DNA from: Chryseosolibacter sp964438975
GTDB lineage: Bacteria; Bacteroidota; Bacteroidia; Cytophagales; Cyclobacteriaceae
NCBI GenBank assembly: GCA_964438975.1
Contig: CAYTMU010000009.1
Span: 1-64,000, forward strand
Direction: 5' to 3'
DNA: 64,000 bases
A model generated the notes under the pieces. It did not search any database and was not told the DNA's origin. It saw only the letters and a list, made by a program, of their open reading frames with translations. Shown in pieces: positions 53,322 through 61,932 of this stretch (its first letter is position 1; each line of letters begins with the position of its first letter). Both the position numbers and the translations under genes were made by a program.

Positions 53322-55144
53322 CGGAATGAATCCTTTCTCAAATACTTCGATGGCATCTCTTCAATGGCTTTTTGCAAATGATCCGCGGTATGCGTCTCCC
53401 GCAGCGAATAATAAAGATATGCCACTGCACTTCCGAACACAGGTAAAATCAAGTTAAATGCAAAAAGCCTCAGAAAAATACTGACAAAGCGAATTACCCC
53501 CCTCGACCATTCATCCGTCTCCGCAAAATTCCATTGGAGGATTGTGAAATTGAGATAGACGCCGGGTGCCGAAACGATCACGAGGAACGAAAAAGACAGT
53601 AATAGCAGAACCATCCCCAATCCAACTGCCGACCATGTTGCAGTTCCCCATACAATACGAAGCGCCGACGGCAATGACACCCGGGCAGAATGTTGCGCAA
53701 AGCAAAGTAACATCACGAGTGACCAAAAGCAGATCACAAGAAGCACGCCCCACTCTTCCAGACGAAAGATGATCCAATAGCAAAACGCAACTACCAGCAG
53801 CGTTTGAAACCACTGAGCAAGCTGAGCCGCTATACCAGGCCTGGAATTCAGCTCCGTATCCACCCACGCAAATACACGGTGCAGGATGAGGGAAGTACAG
53901 GCGGCGTTAATAGCAACATACGCCAGACTCGGCGTCTTCACGGCATAGTACAGGCTATCCAGAAACTCGGAAAACGGATTGATGCCAAGAAAATACGCGC
54001 GTTCATCGTCCAGGAAGAACTCAGCCACCGTCATCATCACCGTTACTGCGCAAACCCACCCAAAGAATCTGCTGAAATTCTGCCTGTAAAAAGTAAACGA
54101 ATCCTTGATGATCTCGCCGTTGTTCTTAATGCGCGTGTAGGACACACGTTCCTCCTTATCCGGAGGAAGACGTGTCTCTTCGAGAGGCTGGGAGAAGCCG
54201 GTCCGGGATTTCCGCCACGGATAGACAACAAAGTAACCAATGATACAAAGGGCTGAAACCACTATCAGCAAAAGCCTCAGGAAATCAGGCATTTCAGTAT
54301 AGCGGGTCAAGAAGCTCTCAATGATTGCAGCCAGCACAAAAATTGGCACTATCCCGATCATCAGCTTGAGCGATCGTACGGCGCTCAATTGAAACGCCTG
54401 CATTCGGGAGTAACTACCCGGAAATAACAGGCCGCTTCCAAGTATCAAACCTGCCCCTCCCGCCAGGATGATAGATGATATCTCCAGGGTGCCGTGTAAC
54501 CAGATGGTCAGTGCCGACTCAGCAAAAAGACCGCGTTCAATAAAAAAGAACTGAAAGCATCCCACCATGATTCCATTCGACAGCAAGATCGCCAAAGTCC
54601 CTATGGAGAAAAACACACCAAAAACGTATGTACGAAAAGCTACCATCAGATTATTCAGCGTAATACCGAGAAACATTTCGGCCTGATGCGCCTCCTTGTA
54701 TACAGCCATAGGATCTCCCTTCTCGATATTGGCTTTGGTCATGCTGACGTACCTTTCCCCGAGAATGGACGTCGCAAACTCAGGATCCTTCATTGATGAG
54801 AACACTCCTATTCCCATTGAAAGAATAAACACAAACAACGAGATCAACAACGGACGTCGGCCCTGGTAAACGATTTGTGGTAGCTCGTCGAGCCAGAAGT
54901 GGCTAAAACTGTTTTTCTTGTGCCGATGTTGACTGTAAATGATCGAAAAGTATTCCCGCGCGATCTTGTTGAGGTACACTCTGACCGAGCGGTTCGGGTA
55001 GTACGTCCTCGAGTAAGAAAGATCGTCAATCACCTGTGTAAAGAGATCGCTCAGCTTTTCGGGATCCTTTTGGGGCTCCCGGAGCAGGCTTTCGGATTCC
55101 TGCCATTTTTCCTTATTTTGAGCAATGAATCGTGTCTCTTTCAT
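53318..55144 (-). CDS. SpoIIM-family membrane protein with C-terminal membrane extension
   Basis: A 608-residue polytopic membrane protein. After a soluble N-terminal helical part (about 1-95) comes a stage II sporulation protein M-like domain. Its hydrophobic segments are at about 98-120 and 165-265, with ITLNNLMVAFRTYVFGVFFSIGTLAILLSNGIMVG and HGTLEISSIILAGGAGLILGSGLLFPG. Two further segments lie around 280-340, and a second membrane region at about 385-590. This bacterium shows no sign of sporulation; the family is widespread in Bacteroidota MoxR loci and may form part of a membrane complex with the DUF proteins. It is the first gene of the operon, 35 bp from the divergent RDD gene. Confidence 0.85.
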   Translation of the reverse strand: MKETRFIAQNKEKWQESESLLREPQKDPEKLSDLFTQVIDDLSYSRTYYPNRSVRVYLNKIAREYFSIIYSQHRHKKNSFSHFWLDELPQIVYQGRRPLLISLFVFILSMGIGVFSSMKDPEFATSILGERYVSMTKANIEKGDPMAVYKEAHQAEMFLGITLNNLMVAFRTYVFGVFFSIGTLAILLSNGIMVGCFQFFFIERGLFAESALTIWLHGTLEISSIILAGGAGLILGSGLLFPGSYSRMQAFQLSAVRSLKLMIGIVPIFVLAAIIESFLTRYTEMPDFLRLLLIVVSALCIIGYFVVYPWRKSRTGFSQPLEETRLPPDKEERVSYTRIKNNGEIIKDSFTFYRQNFSRFFGWVCAVTVMMTVAEFFLDDERAYFLGINPFSEFLDSLYYAVKTPSLAYVAINAACTSLILHRVFAWVDTELNSRPGIAAQLAQWFQTLLVVAFCYWIIFRLEEWGVLLVICFWSLVMLLCFAQHSARVSLPSALRIVWGTATWSAVGLGMVLLLLSFSFLVIVSAPGVYLNFTILQWNFAETDEWSRGVIRFVSIFLRLFAFNLILPVFGSAVAYLYYSLRETHTADHLQKAIEEMPSKYLRKDSFR

Positions 55145-55179
55145 GCAAGGTCACCAGAATTCCATTCGCGTTAATAATA

Positions 55180-55905
55180 ATGAAAATAATAGAAATCAGA
55201 ACGACTCAGAATGTGGTTTTACAGTATGAGGTCGCGGAGTTGCGCGATCGGGTGCTAGCCTTTCTGATCGACATTTCTATCATCTTTGCAAGTCTTCTGG
55301 TGTTATTGTCAATTACAAGCAGCATCTTCCCCAAAACCGTGCACACAGTCATCGACACCCTTATACTTTGTGCCTTTATGTTCTATTCCCTTGCCTTTGA
55401 ACTCTTGAATAACGGGCAGACTCCTGGGAAAATGGCGTTGCGCATTCAGGTGATCAAGTCGACGAGCGGTCGCCCTGTCTTTGTGGATTATGCAGCGCGA
55501 TGGGTATTCCGGTTGATAGACATATACCTTTCCCTTGGAGGTATCGCAACCATCATGATCACATCCTCCTCGCGGGGCCAGCGGATCGGTGATATCGTGG
55601 CAAACACTGCGGTCGTCAGACTTTCACCGCGAATGAATCTCACGCTCGGTGATATTCTGGTAATGCATTCACAAAACGCCTACACACCAGTCTTTTCGCA
55701 GGCCCGGAAACTCATAGAAGAAGACGTCATCCTCATCAAGAACACGCTGGATCGTTCGCGACAATTCAGGAACGAAGCACATCAGCAAGCGGTAACCAGT
55801 CTCGCGAAGCAGGTAGCTCACATACTCGACCTGGATCCAGGGATCGAGGACAGCCGGAAATTCCTTGAAACGATTCTCAGAGATTATGTTGTGTTGACAC
55901 GTTAA
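55180..55905 (+). CDS. RDD family protein, divergent from SpoIIM operon
   Basis: A 241-residue protein with the RDD pattern (VAELRDRVLAFLIDISIIFASLLVLL). A second helix pair is at about 48-70 with the NNGQTPGKMALRIQVI motif, and a further hydrophobic segment lies near residue 120. A long soluble tail of about 90 residues then follows (MHSQNAYTPVFSQARKLIEEDVILIKN onwards). RDD genes commonly sit beside SpoIIM in this locus type, so a shared membrane role is likely. I placed the start at 55180; an upstream frame to 55132 would overlap the divergent gene. Confidence 0.86.
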   Translation: MKIIEIRTTQNVVLQYEVAELRDRVLAFLIDISIIFASLLVLLSITSSIFPKTVHTVIDTLILCAFMFYSLAFELLNNGQTPGKMALRIQVIKSTSGRPVFVDYAARWVFRLIDIYLSLGGIATIMITSSSRGQRIGDIVANTAVVRLSPRMNLTLGDILVMHSQNAYTPVFSQARKLIEEDVILIKNTLDRSRQFRNEAHQQAVTSLAKQVAHILDLDPGIEDSRKFLETILRDYVVLTR

Positions 55906-55910
55906 TGAAA

Positions 55911-55924
55911 GTGCGCTTACGCAC
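55911..55924 (-). terminator. Small hairpin between converging genes
   Basis: GTGCG-CTTA-CGCAC forms a perfect 5-bp stem with a 4-nt loop, between the RDD stop (55905) and the convergent PNPOx-like gene stop (55940). Read on the minus strand it is followed by TTTCATT, a weak U-rich tail. It could terminate the PNPOx-like gene, but the stem is short. Confidence 0.3.
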
Positions 55925-55939
55925 AAAACATTGGGCCCA

Positions 55940-56374
55940 TCACTGCCGCTCAAATCTTCCCGACTTTTCGAGGATCTTGAATCGGAATAGAACGGGTCGC
56001 ATCTTCTTCTCGCCAATATGCTGGGTCGGTTTGGCCGCCGTGCTGGTTATGATCGGCCCCAGGCGATCCTTCAGTAATGCAAACGCATGGTTCTGTTGAC
56101 GAACCGTTGTGAGTTCCTCGTACTCGCAGTCAATTACCACACAGCGCCAATTGGCGAGGTTATCGATCTGGTCTACCTGAAAGCAGACGCGGGAATTCTT
56201 CCGCATCATCTGTATCTTCTGGCCCAGGCGGGAATGTCCATAGATGTATGTGCCATCGAACGCATAGGCGACCGGAACAACATACGTCTTCCCGGAGACA
56301 TGGCATCCGATCCGACCGACGACCTGGCTCAAGAGCACGTGGTCGATTTGAGCATCGTTTAGCGAACCAATCAT
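55940..56374 (-). CDS. Pyridoxamine 5'-phosphate oxidase-like flavin-binding protein
   Basis: A 144-residue split-barrel protein of the PNPOx-like/FMN-binding family. Typical pieces are VVGRIGCHVSGKTYVVPVAYAFDGTYIYGHSRLGQKIQMMRKNSRVCFQVDQI and NWRCVVIDCEYEEL. It probably binds FMN or another flavin-like cofactor as a dimer. Many relatives are annotated as nitroimidazole-resistance-like, but the true substrate is unknown. It is monocistronic, with 62 bp to the beta-CASP gene upstream. Confidence 0.85.
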   Translation of the reverse strand: MIGSLNDAQIDHVLLSQVVGRIGCHVSGKTYVVPVAYAFDGTYIYGHSRLGQKIQMMRKNSRVCFQVDQIDNLANWRCVVIDCEYEELTTVRQQNHAFALLKDRLGPIITSTAAKPTQHIGEKKMRPVLFRFKILEKSGRFERQ

Positions 56375-56436
56375 TCTGACAGTTTTTCTAATATAAAGTA
56401 ACTTTCCAATTCATCAAAGAGCGCGATCGTCTCACA

Positions 56437-57834
56437 TCAGATCCCCTCGAACAAACTAACGGACTCCATATACTCCGGTTCGGTCACATGCCAGCCAAGT
56501 TCCGTCCGGATTCGCTCTGCGTATCGAGCCATACCCGGGTTTTCCCCGTGAACTACAAAGGTCATCTTCGGCTTGCTCGAGAAGTTTCGCATCCAGGCGA
56601 AAAGGTCCTGGCTATCTGCGTGTCCGGAGAACGACATGATATTCTCCACCCGGCAGTTAACCGGCACCGACTCACCGAAGATCGAGATCTCGCGCTCTCC
56701 GTCTACAAGTCGCCTGCCCCGTGTTCCTGCAGCCTGGTGTCCCGCGATAACCAGCGTATCGTACTGATTGCGAAGCCTGTGATACAAATGATGCAATATC
56801 CTTCCCCCGGTCATCATGCCGCTCGACGATATGATAACGGCGCGGGAACGGATCATGTTCAATTCCTTCGAATGCCGAGGCGACTTCACAAATACCAGCA
56901 TATTGGTTTCCAGTTGCCTGGCAAACTCGGTTTGATTGAACTTCGCTTTGTGATACGTCGGATACCGGTAGTACAGATACGTCGCCGACGTCGCCATCGG
57001 ACTGTCAACATATACCGGTACATCGGGGATTCTGTCTGCCTCCATCAGTTGATGAAGATAGTATAGCAAGCTCTGCGTACGTCCAACGGCAAATGCGGGG
57101 ATAAGCACGACCCCGTGATCCTCAAAGGTCTCGTTGACAATGCGCTCGAGGTCCGCCGCCGGATCGGCATCAGGGTGCGTTCGGTCTCCGTAGGTTGATT
57201 CGATGAACAGTATGTCTGCTTCCGTGATGACCGCGGGAGGACGCAGCATGATGTCATGATTTCTACCCAGATCACCGGAGAACACGATCTTCTTTCGATG
57301 ATGATCACCTTCGACAAAAAGCTCGGTGATCGCAGCTCCCAATAAATGTCCGGCCTCGCGGTAAACGATCGTCAGTCGGTCACCAACCCTGGTCTCCTGG
57401 TCAAATCCCAGCGTCCTGATGAGCGGAAAAACGCGCTGAGCATCCAGGGTCGTGTACAGGGGCTCTGGCTTCTCGTGTTTCGAATAGCCTTTGGAAGCCG
57501 CGTACGAAGCCTCCTCTTCCTGAAGTTTTGCTGAATCTAACAGCAATAACTCGACAAGGTCAGCAGTAGGCTTAGTACAATAGATCGGACCGTTGAACCC
57601 CTCGCGCACAAGCTTTGGCAAGTAGCCGGTGTGATCAATATGAGCATGACTGAGGATGACGACATCGATCGACGCAGGGTCTACCGGAAACTGCTCCCAG
57701 TTGCGACGGCGAAGTTCTTTCATACCCTGAAACAGTCCGCAGTCGAATAATACCCTGAAGTCACCGATGTTCAACAGGAAACGTGACCCGGTAACTGTAC
57801 CGGTAGCACCGAGGAACTTGACCGAAACATTCAT
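56437..57834 (-). CDS. MBL-fold beta-CASP RNA-processing nuclease-like protein
   Basis: A 465-residue metallo-beta-lactamase/beta-CASP protein. It begins VKFLGATGTVTGSRFLL and has the zinc motif HAHIDH (His63, His65, Asp67, His68), GHLLGAAITELFVEG, FSGDLGRNHDIML and FIESTYGDRTH. The beta-CASP part follows (VLIPAFAVGRTQSLLYYLHQLM, YVDSPMA), and then the C-terminal motifs SSSGMMTGGRILHHL and SFSGHADSQDLFAWM. This is the CPSF73-like group found in bacteria, with likely endo- or exoribonuclease activity in RNA turnover. Length and motifs are complete. It is divergent from the ccoI operon. Confidence 0.92.
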   Translation of the reverse strand: MNVSVKFLGATGTVTGSRFLLNIGDFRVLFDCGLFQGMKELRRRNWEQFPVDPASIDVVILSHAHIDHTGYLPKLVREGFNGPIYCTKPTADLVELLLLDSAKLQEEEASYAASKGYSKHEKPEPLYTTLDAQRVFPLIRTLGFDQETRVGDRLTIVYREAGHLLGAAITELFVEGDHHRKKIVFSGDLGRNHDIMLRPPAVITEADILFIESTYGDRTHPDADPAADLERIVNETFEDHGVVLIPAFAVGRTQSLLYYLHQLMEADRIPDVPVYVDSPMATSATYLYYRYPTYHKAKFNQTEFARQLETNMLVFVKSPRHSKELNMIRSRAVIISSSGMMTGGRILHHLYHRLRNQYDTLVIAGHQAAGTRGRRLVDGEREISIFGESVPVNCRVENIMSFSGHADSQDLFAWMRNFSSKPKMTFVVHGENPGMARYAERIRTELGWHVTEPEYMESVSLFEGI

Positions 57835-57925
57835 GCCGCCAAGATGGCGAAATAACGCATGTTAATCCTGACGAAAGTCATCTTTTTTAGTGACTAACCT
57901 CAAAATCGTCCTACGAATCTAAACC

Positions 57926-57933
57926 TAGATTTG
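57926..57933 (+). promoter_or_regulatory. Candidate -7 element of the ccoI operon
   Basis: TAGATTTG matches TAnnTTTG exactly, 72 bp upstream of the ccoI ATG. No matching TTTG -33 element is evident. I also looked for an FNR-type TTGATnnnnATCAA site in this 171-bp gap and saw none. Confidence 0.35.
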
Positions 57934-58005
57934 GACGGTGAACATCGTCTGCTTAGCCCTGATTCGTGTGGACGTTGTAACTTAGACGACAAAACCTGAA
58001 GCGCA

Positions 58006-60420
58006 ATGTCCATACTTGCAGAAATCAGACATGAAACACAACTCCAGTGCTTTCACTGCGGCCAGCCGTGTGAAGAAACACACTGGCTGGATGAGAAATC
58101 ATTCTGCTGCTATGGCTGTCAGACAGTATTTGAAATCCTCAGCGCGAACCAACTCTGCGAATATTACAGCCTGGAAAAACATCCAGGCTTACCGCTGAAG
58201 AATGTTGCGGATGACACCTATGTATATCTTGATGAACAAGACATTCGTGAAAAAATTCTGGATTTCGATTCTGACAATCTTTCAAAGATCGCGTTCTACC
58301 TTCCGGCAATTCACTGCGTATCATGTATCTGGCTGCTCGAAAATCTACACAAGATAGAGCCCGGGATCATTCACAGTGAAGTGAACTTTGGCCAGAAAAA
58401 GATATCGATCGACTTTCACCCGGGCAAAGTAGAACTCAGCATCATCGCGAGCTTATTGCACTCAGTTGGATATCCGCCGAGAATAGCACTCGATGCAGAA
58501 GCACCTCAACGTCCGAAAGTTGACCGCTCCCTCGTGCTTAAAATCGCTATCGCCGGATTCTGCTTTGGGAATGTGATGTTATTTAGCTTTCCAGAGTACC
58601 TGGGTATCGACCAGTCTGAACAACGGCTGATTCGAATCTTCTCGTGGTTGAATCTCGGGTTGTCGATACCGGTGTTTGTCTACAGCGGTTGGGACTATAT
58701 TCGATCTGCCGCCCGGAGTTTCCGACAGCGACAAATCAACCTGGACGTACCTATTGCAGCCGGCCTCCTCGCACTATTCTTCAGGAGTAGTTATGACATC
58801 ATCACGGCAACAGGCCCGGGCTATCTCGATTCATTTACAGGGCTCGTCTTCTTCCTGTTGATCGGAAGGTGGTTCCAGAGTAAAACGTACGAGAGCCTTG
58901 CTTTTGACCGCGACTACACTGCATATCTTCCCCTGGCCGTCAACCGATTGAACGGTTCTGAATGGAAACCAACAGTGATCTACGAGTTGGCATCAAACGA
59001 TATTATCCGCATCCGCAACATGGAGATCGTGCCAGCCGACAGCATACTGCTCGATGACGCTGCCTTCATCGACTACAGCTTCGTGACAGGCGAATCAAGA
59101 CCTGTCAGGATAAAACAAGGCGATCGCGTTTACGCCGGCGGCCGACTCGTCGGCGTACCCGTGCGACTGCATGTTCAAAAGAAGACCTCCCAAAGCCAGC
59201 TCACCAGTCTCTGGAATAATGATGCATTCAAAAAGATCGATGAGAGCAAGTTTCAAAAAGTCATCGACCGGGCAGCCAGGATCTTCACCTGGGTCGTTCT
59301 GGGAATAGCCATAGGGACGGCCGTTTACTGGCATTTGACAGTTCCGTCTGAGATGTGGTTGGTGCTTACGTCCGTCCTGATGGTGGCCTGTCCGTGCGCA
59401 CTTGCACTCGCAGGTCCATTCACATTCGGCAGCATGCTTCGTGTTTTTGGGAAACACAATCTTTATCTGAAAAATGCCGAGGTCATTGAACGAATGGCTG
59501 CCGTCGACACCATTGTGTTTGACAAAACCGGTACCGTTACTCATGGGCAAATCCCCGACGTTTCCTTTGACGGCATACTCTCCGATCAGGAACGTGGCAG
59601 TATTAAGTTGCTTACCGGATACTCGACTCATCCTCTCAGCAAGCTGATCACACGTAGCATCGAAGGCGACTCCGGCGGTCGTCCGGAGGTATTCAAGGAA
59701 ATTCCGGGAAAGGGTATTGAGGGAATCGTTGGTGGAAGGCGCTACCAGATCGGATCTTCCTCTTTTACCGGTGCAATTGGAAAACACGATAGTAAAGCGT
59801 CACATGTCTATGTATCCATTGACGGAACATACCGCGGCGATTTTTCGATCCGTACGTCAATCCGAAATGGCATCGACGAAATGCTGATACGTCTTCAGGG
59901 AAAAACACTTGCGTTAACCTCAGGCGACAACGAAACCGACCGCGAAAACATGAAGGCATTGTTTGGAAAAGACACCGTGATGCTCTTCAATCAGACTCCG
60001 TACGACAAGCTGGACTTTGTCAAAAAACTTCAACATGACGGTAAGAAAGTCTTGATGGTCGGCGACGGCCTCAATGACGCTGGCGCGCTGAAGCAAAGCG
60101 ACGTTGGGATCGCCGTCACTGACGACAGCGGCATCTTTACACCCGCCAGCGACGGCATACTATACGGTGGTAACCTGCGAATACTCGACAGATTTCTTGC
60201 TCTGTCGAAGTCCTCAGCTTATATTTTGAGGACGGGATTTTGCATATCCTTCTTTTACAACGCCGTCGCACTCAGTTTCGCCGCAAGCGGAAACCTTACC
60301 CCGTTGGTTGCGGCGATACTGATGCCGCTCAGTAGTATCAGTGTCGTCGGTTTCACGACAACTGCGGTAAACCTAACGACAAAAAGAAAATTGAAGATTA
60401 CCAAACAAGCGCTCCTATGA
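58006..60420 (+). CDS. ccoI: Copper-transporting P1B-type ATPase, CcoI/FixI type
   Basis: An 804-residue P-type ATPase that exports copper across the inner membrane for cbb3 oxidase assembly. The N-terminal metal-binding region has CFHCGQPC and CCYGCQTVFEIL, typical of CcoI/FixI. An HMA-like domain has the metal site CVSC (Cys104, Cys107). Transmembrane helices start near residue 175. The translocation motif CPC is at about 463-465, the phosphorylation motif DKTGTVTHG starts near 505, and the hinge is GDGLNDAGAL. The length is normal. The next gene overlaps its stop by 4 bases (ATGA). The ccoS gene lies further downstream, which supports the assignment. Confidence 0.92.
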   Translation: MSILAEIRHETQLQCFHCGQPCEETHWLDEKSFCCYGCQTVFEILSANQLCEYYSLEKHPGLPLKNVADDTYVYLDEQDIREKILDFDSDNLSKIAFYLPAIHCVSCIWLLENLHKIEPGIIHSEVNFGQKKISIDFHPGKVELSIIASLLHSVGYPPRIALDAEAPQRPKVDRSLVLKIAIAGFCFGNVMLFSFPEYLGIDQSEQRLIRIFSWLNLGLSIPVFVYSGWDYIRSAARSFRQRQINLDVPIAAGLLALFFRSSYDIITATGPGYLDSFTGLVFFLLIGRWFQSKTYESLAFDRDYTAYLPLAVNRLNGSEWKPTVIYELASNDIIRIRNMEIVPADSILLDDAAFIDYSFVTGESRPVRIKQGDRVYAGGRLVGVPVRLHVQKKTSQSQLTSLWNNDAFKKIDESKFQKVIDRAARIFTWVVLGIAIGTAVYWHLTVPSEMWLVLTSVLMVACPCALALAGPFTFGSMLRVFGKHNLYLKNAEVIERMAAVDTIVFDKTGTVTHGQIPDVSFDGILSDQERGSIKLLTGYSTHPLSKLITRSIEGDSGGRPEVFKEIPGKGIEGIVGGRRYQIGSSSFTGAIGKHDSKASHVYVSIDGTYRGDFSIRTSIRNGIDEMLIRLQGKTLALTSGDNETDRENMKALFGKDTVMLFNQTPYDKLDFVKKLQHDGKKVLMVGDGLNDAGALKQSDVGIAVTDDSGIFTPASDGILYGGNLRILDRFLALSKSSAYILRTGFCISFFYNAVALSFAASGNLTPLVAAILMPLSSISVVGFTTTAVNLTTKRKLKITKQALL

Positions 60421-61712
60421 AGTATGTTACAGGTGAAGAGGCTGTAAAACTGGTGGAACCGGGAAACCGGGTTTTTGTTCACGGTGGTGCCGCGACACCT
60501 CACTACCTGCTTGGCAAGCTAGCCGACCGGGCCCCGGAGCTGTGGAACGTCGAAGTTGTCAGTATCAGTCTCCAGGGCGACGCGGTAATCGCCGATAGGC
60601 AATTCAAAGACAGTTTTCGAATTAATTCGCTGTTTGTTTCCGGAAATATCCGCGAAGCGGTCAACAGCGGGCGGGGCGACTATGTACCGATTTTCCTGAG
60701 CGAGATCCCGATCTTGTTCCGCAAGGGAATATTGCCGCTCGATGTCGCCATCGTGCATGTATCGCCGCCTGACAAGCACGGCTTCTGTTCTCTCGGCGTC
60801 TCTGTCGACATAGCGCAGACCGCGGTCAAGACAGCCCGGAAAGTGATCGCGCAGGTAAATCCACGAATGCCCCGTACGCTGGGCGACGGCCTCGTACACG
60901 TCAACGAGTTCGCTGCGATGGTGGAGGTAAATAACGAATTACCCGAAGTAACAAGTGAAACGTCGCGACCTGAAGTGTCGGCGAGGATTGGAAACTATTG
61001 CGCGGAACTCATCGAAGATGGCGCAACACTGCAGATGGGGATCGGCGCGGTACCCGATGCAGTATTAGCAAGCCTGACAAATCACCGAGAACTCGGTATT
61101 CACACGGAGATGTTTTCAGATGGAATCATTCCGTTGATTGAAAAAGGCATTGTTACCAACGAGCACAAGCGAAAGCACAGAGGTAAGACCGTCACATCTT
61201 TCCTTTTGGGAACCCGCAAGTTATACGACTTCGTGGACGACAACCCTTCCGTAGTGGTGCTCAACATCAACTACGTCAACGACACATCCGTTATCCGCAC
61301 AAATCCCAGGGTTACTGCTATTAATAGCGCAATCGAGGTTGACATCACCGGACAGGTTTGTTCCGACTCGATCGGCACCTATCACTACTCGGGTGTGGGA
61401 GGTCAAATGGACTTCGTGCGCGGTGCGGCACTTTCCGAGGACGGTAAGCCTATCATCGCACTGCCTTCGACTACACGTAAAGGAGCATCAAGAATATGCG
61501 CGCATCTAAAGCCCGGAGCAGGTGTTGTGACAACGCGCGCGCATGCTCATTACATTGTCACCGAGTACGGCATCGCCTATCTCTACGGAAAGAATATGCG
61601 CCAACGCGCCAAAGCACTAATTGACATAGCACACCCTAATCACCGGGAACAACTCGAGCGAGAAGCATTCGACCGATTCCACAGCTTTGAGTTTGACCGA
61701 ACTATTTATTAG
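60417..61712 (+). CDS. Acetyl-CoA hydrolase/CoA-transferase family protein
   Basis: A 431-residue member of the acetyl-CoA hydrolase/4-hydroxybutyrate CoA-transferase family. The N-terminal half has GNRVFVHGGAATPHYLLGKLADRAPELWNVEVV and VSPPDKHGFCSLGVSVD. The C-terminal half has MGIGAVPDAVLASL, HTEMFSDGIIPL with the likely catalytic Glu, SGVGGQMDFVRGAALSEDGKPIIALPST and IVTEYGIAYLYGKNMRQRAKALIDIAHPNHREQLE. It either moves CoA between carboxylates or hydrolyses acetyl-CoA. Its placement between ccoI and ccoS, overlapping ccoI by 4 bases, is unusual and suggests fixed co-expression. Confidence 0.9.
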   Translation: MKYVTGEEAVKLVEPGNRVFVHGGAATPHYLLGKLADRAPELWNVEVVSISLQGDAVIADRQFKDSFRINSLFVSGNIREAVNSGRGDYVPIFLSEIPILFRKGILPLDVAIVHVSPPDKHGFCSLGVSVDIAQTAVKTARKVIAQVNPRMPRTLGDGLVHVNEFAAMVEVNNELPEVTSETSRPEVSARIGNYCAELIEDGATLQMGIGAVPDAVLASLTNHRELGIHTEMFSDGIIPLIEKGIVTNEHKRKHRGKTVTSFLLGTRKLYDFVDDNPSVVVLNINYVNDTSVIRTNPRVTAINSAIEVDITGQVCSDSIGTYHYSGVGGQMDFVRGAALSEDGKPIIALPSTTRKGASRICAHLKPGAGVVTTRAHAHYIVTEYGIAYLYGKNMRQRAKALIDIAHPNHREQLEREAFDRFHSFEFDRTIY

Positions 61713-61716
61713 AAAC

Positions 61717-61932
61717 ATGCAAATCATCGTCCTTCTCATTGGCATCAGTCTCGCAATCGCGGTCATCTTCCTCGTCATATTTCGGTGGAATATGACCTCC
61801 GGCCAGTACGACGACACCTACACGCCATCAGTCAGAATGCTGTTTGACGACAAGCCTGCATCCCAAAAGGCTGGGGAAAAGGCAGGCAATAAAAAGGAAA
61901 TATCTGATCCAGACCAGACGCAAAAAACTTGA
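61717..61932 (+). CDS. ccoS: cbb3-type cytochrome oxidase assembly protein CcoS
   Basis: A 71-residue small membrane protein. A single transmembrane helix (about 3-22) is followed by WNMTSGQYDDTYTPSVRMLFDDKPA, the conserved CcoS pattern with GQYDD and RMLxDD. A Lys/Asp-rich tail ends the protein. CcoS is needed for heme and copper insertion into cbb3 oxidase. The ATG at 61717 follows the CoA-transferase stop by 4 bp. A longer frame from 61687 would overlap that gene and adds no helix. Its stop TGA overlaps the TTG start of the next gene. Confidence 0.9.
   Translation: MQIIVLLIGISLAIAVIFLVIFRWNMTSGQYDDTYTPSVRMLFDDKPASQKAGEKAGNKKEISDPDQTQKT

Noticed and set aside
53318..55144. Evidence of sporulation from the SpoIIM-family gene
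   Set aside because: No other sporulation gene is present, and the family is common in non-sporulating Bacteroidota MoxR loci.
57835..58005. FNR-type operator upstream of ccoI
   Set aside because: No TTGATnnnnATCAA-like sequence is present in the gap.
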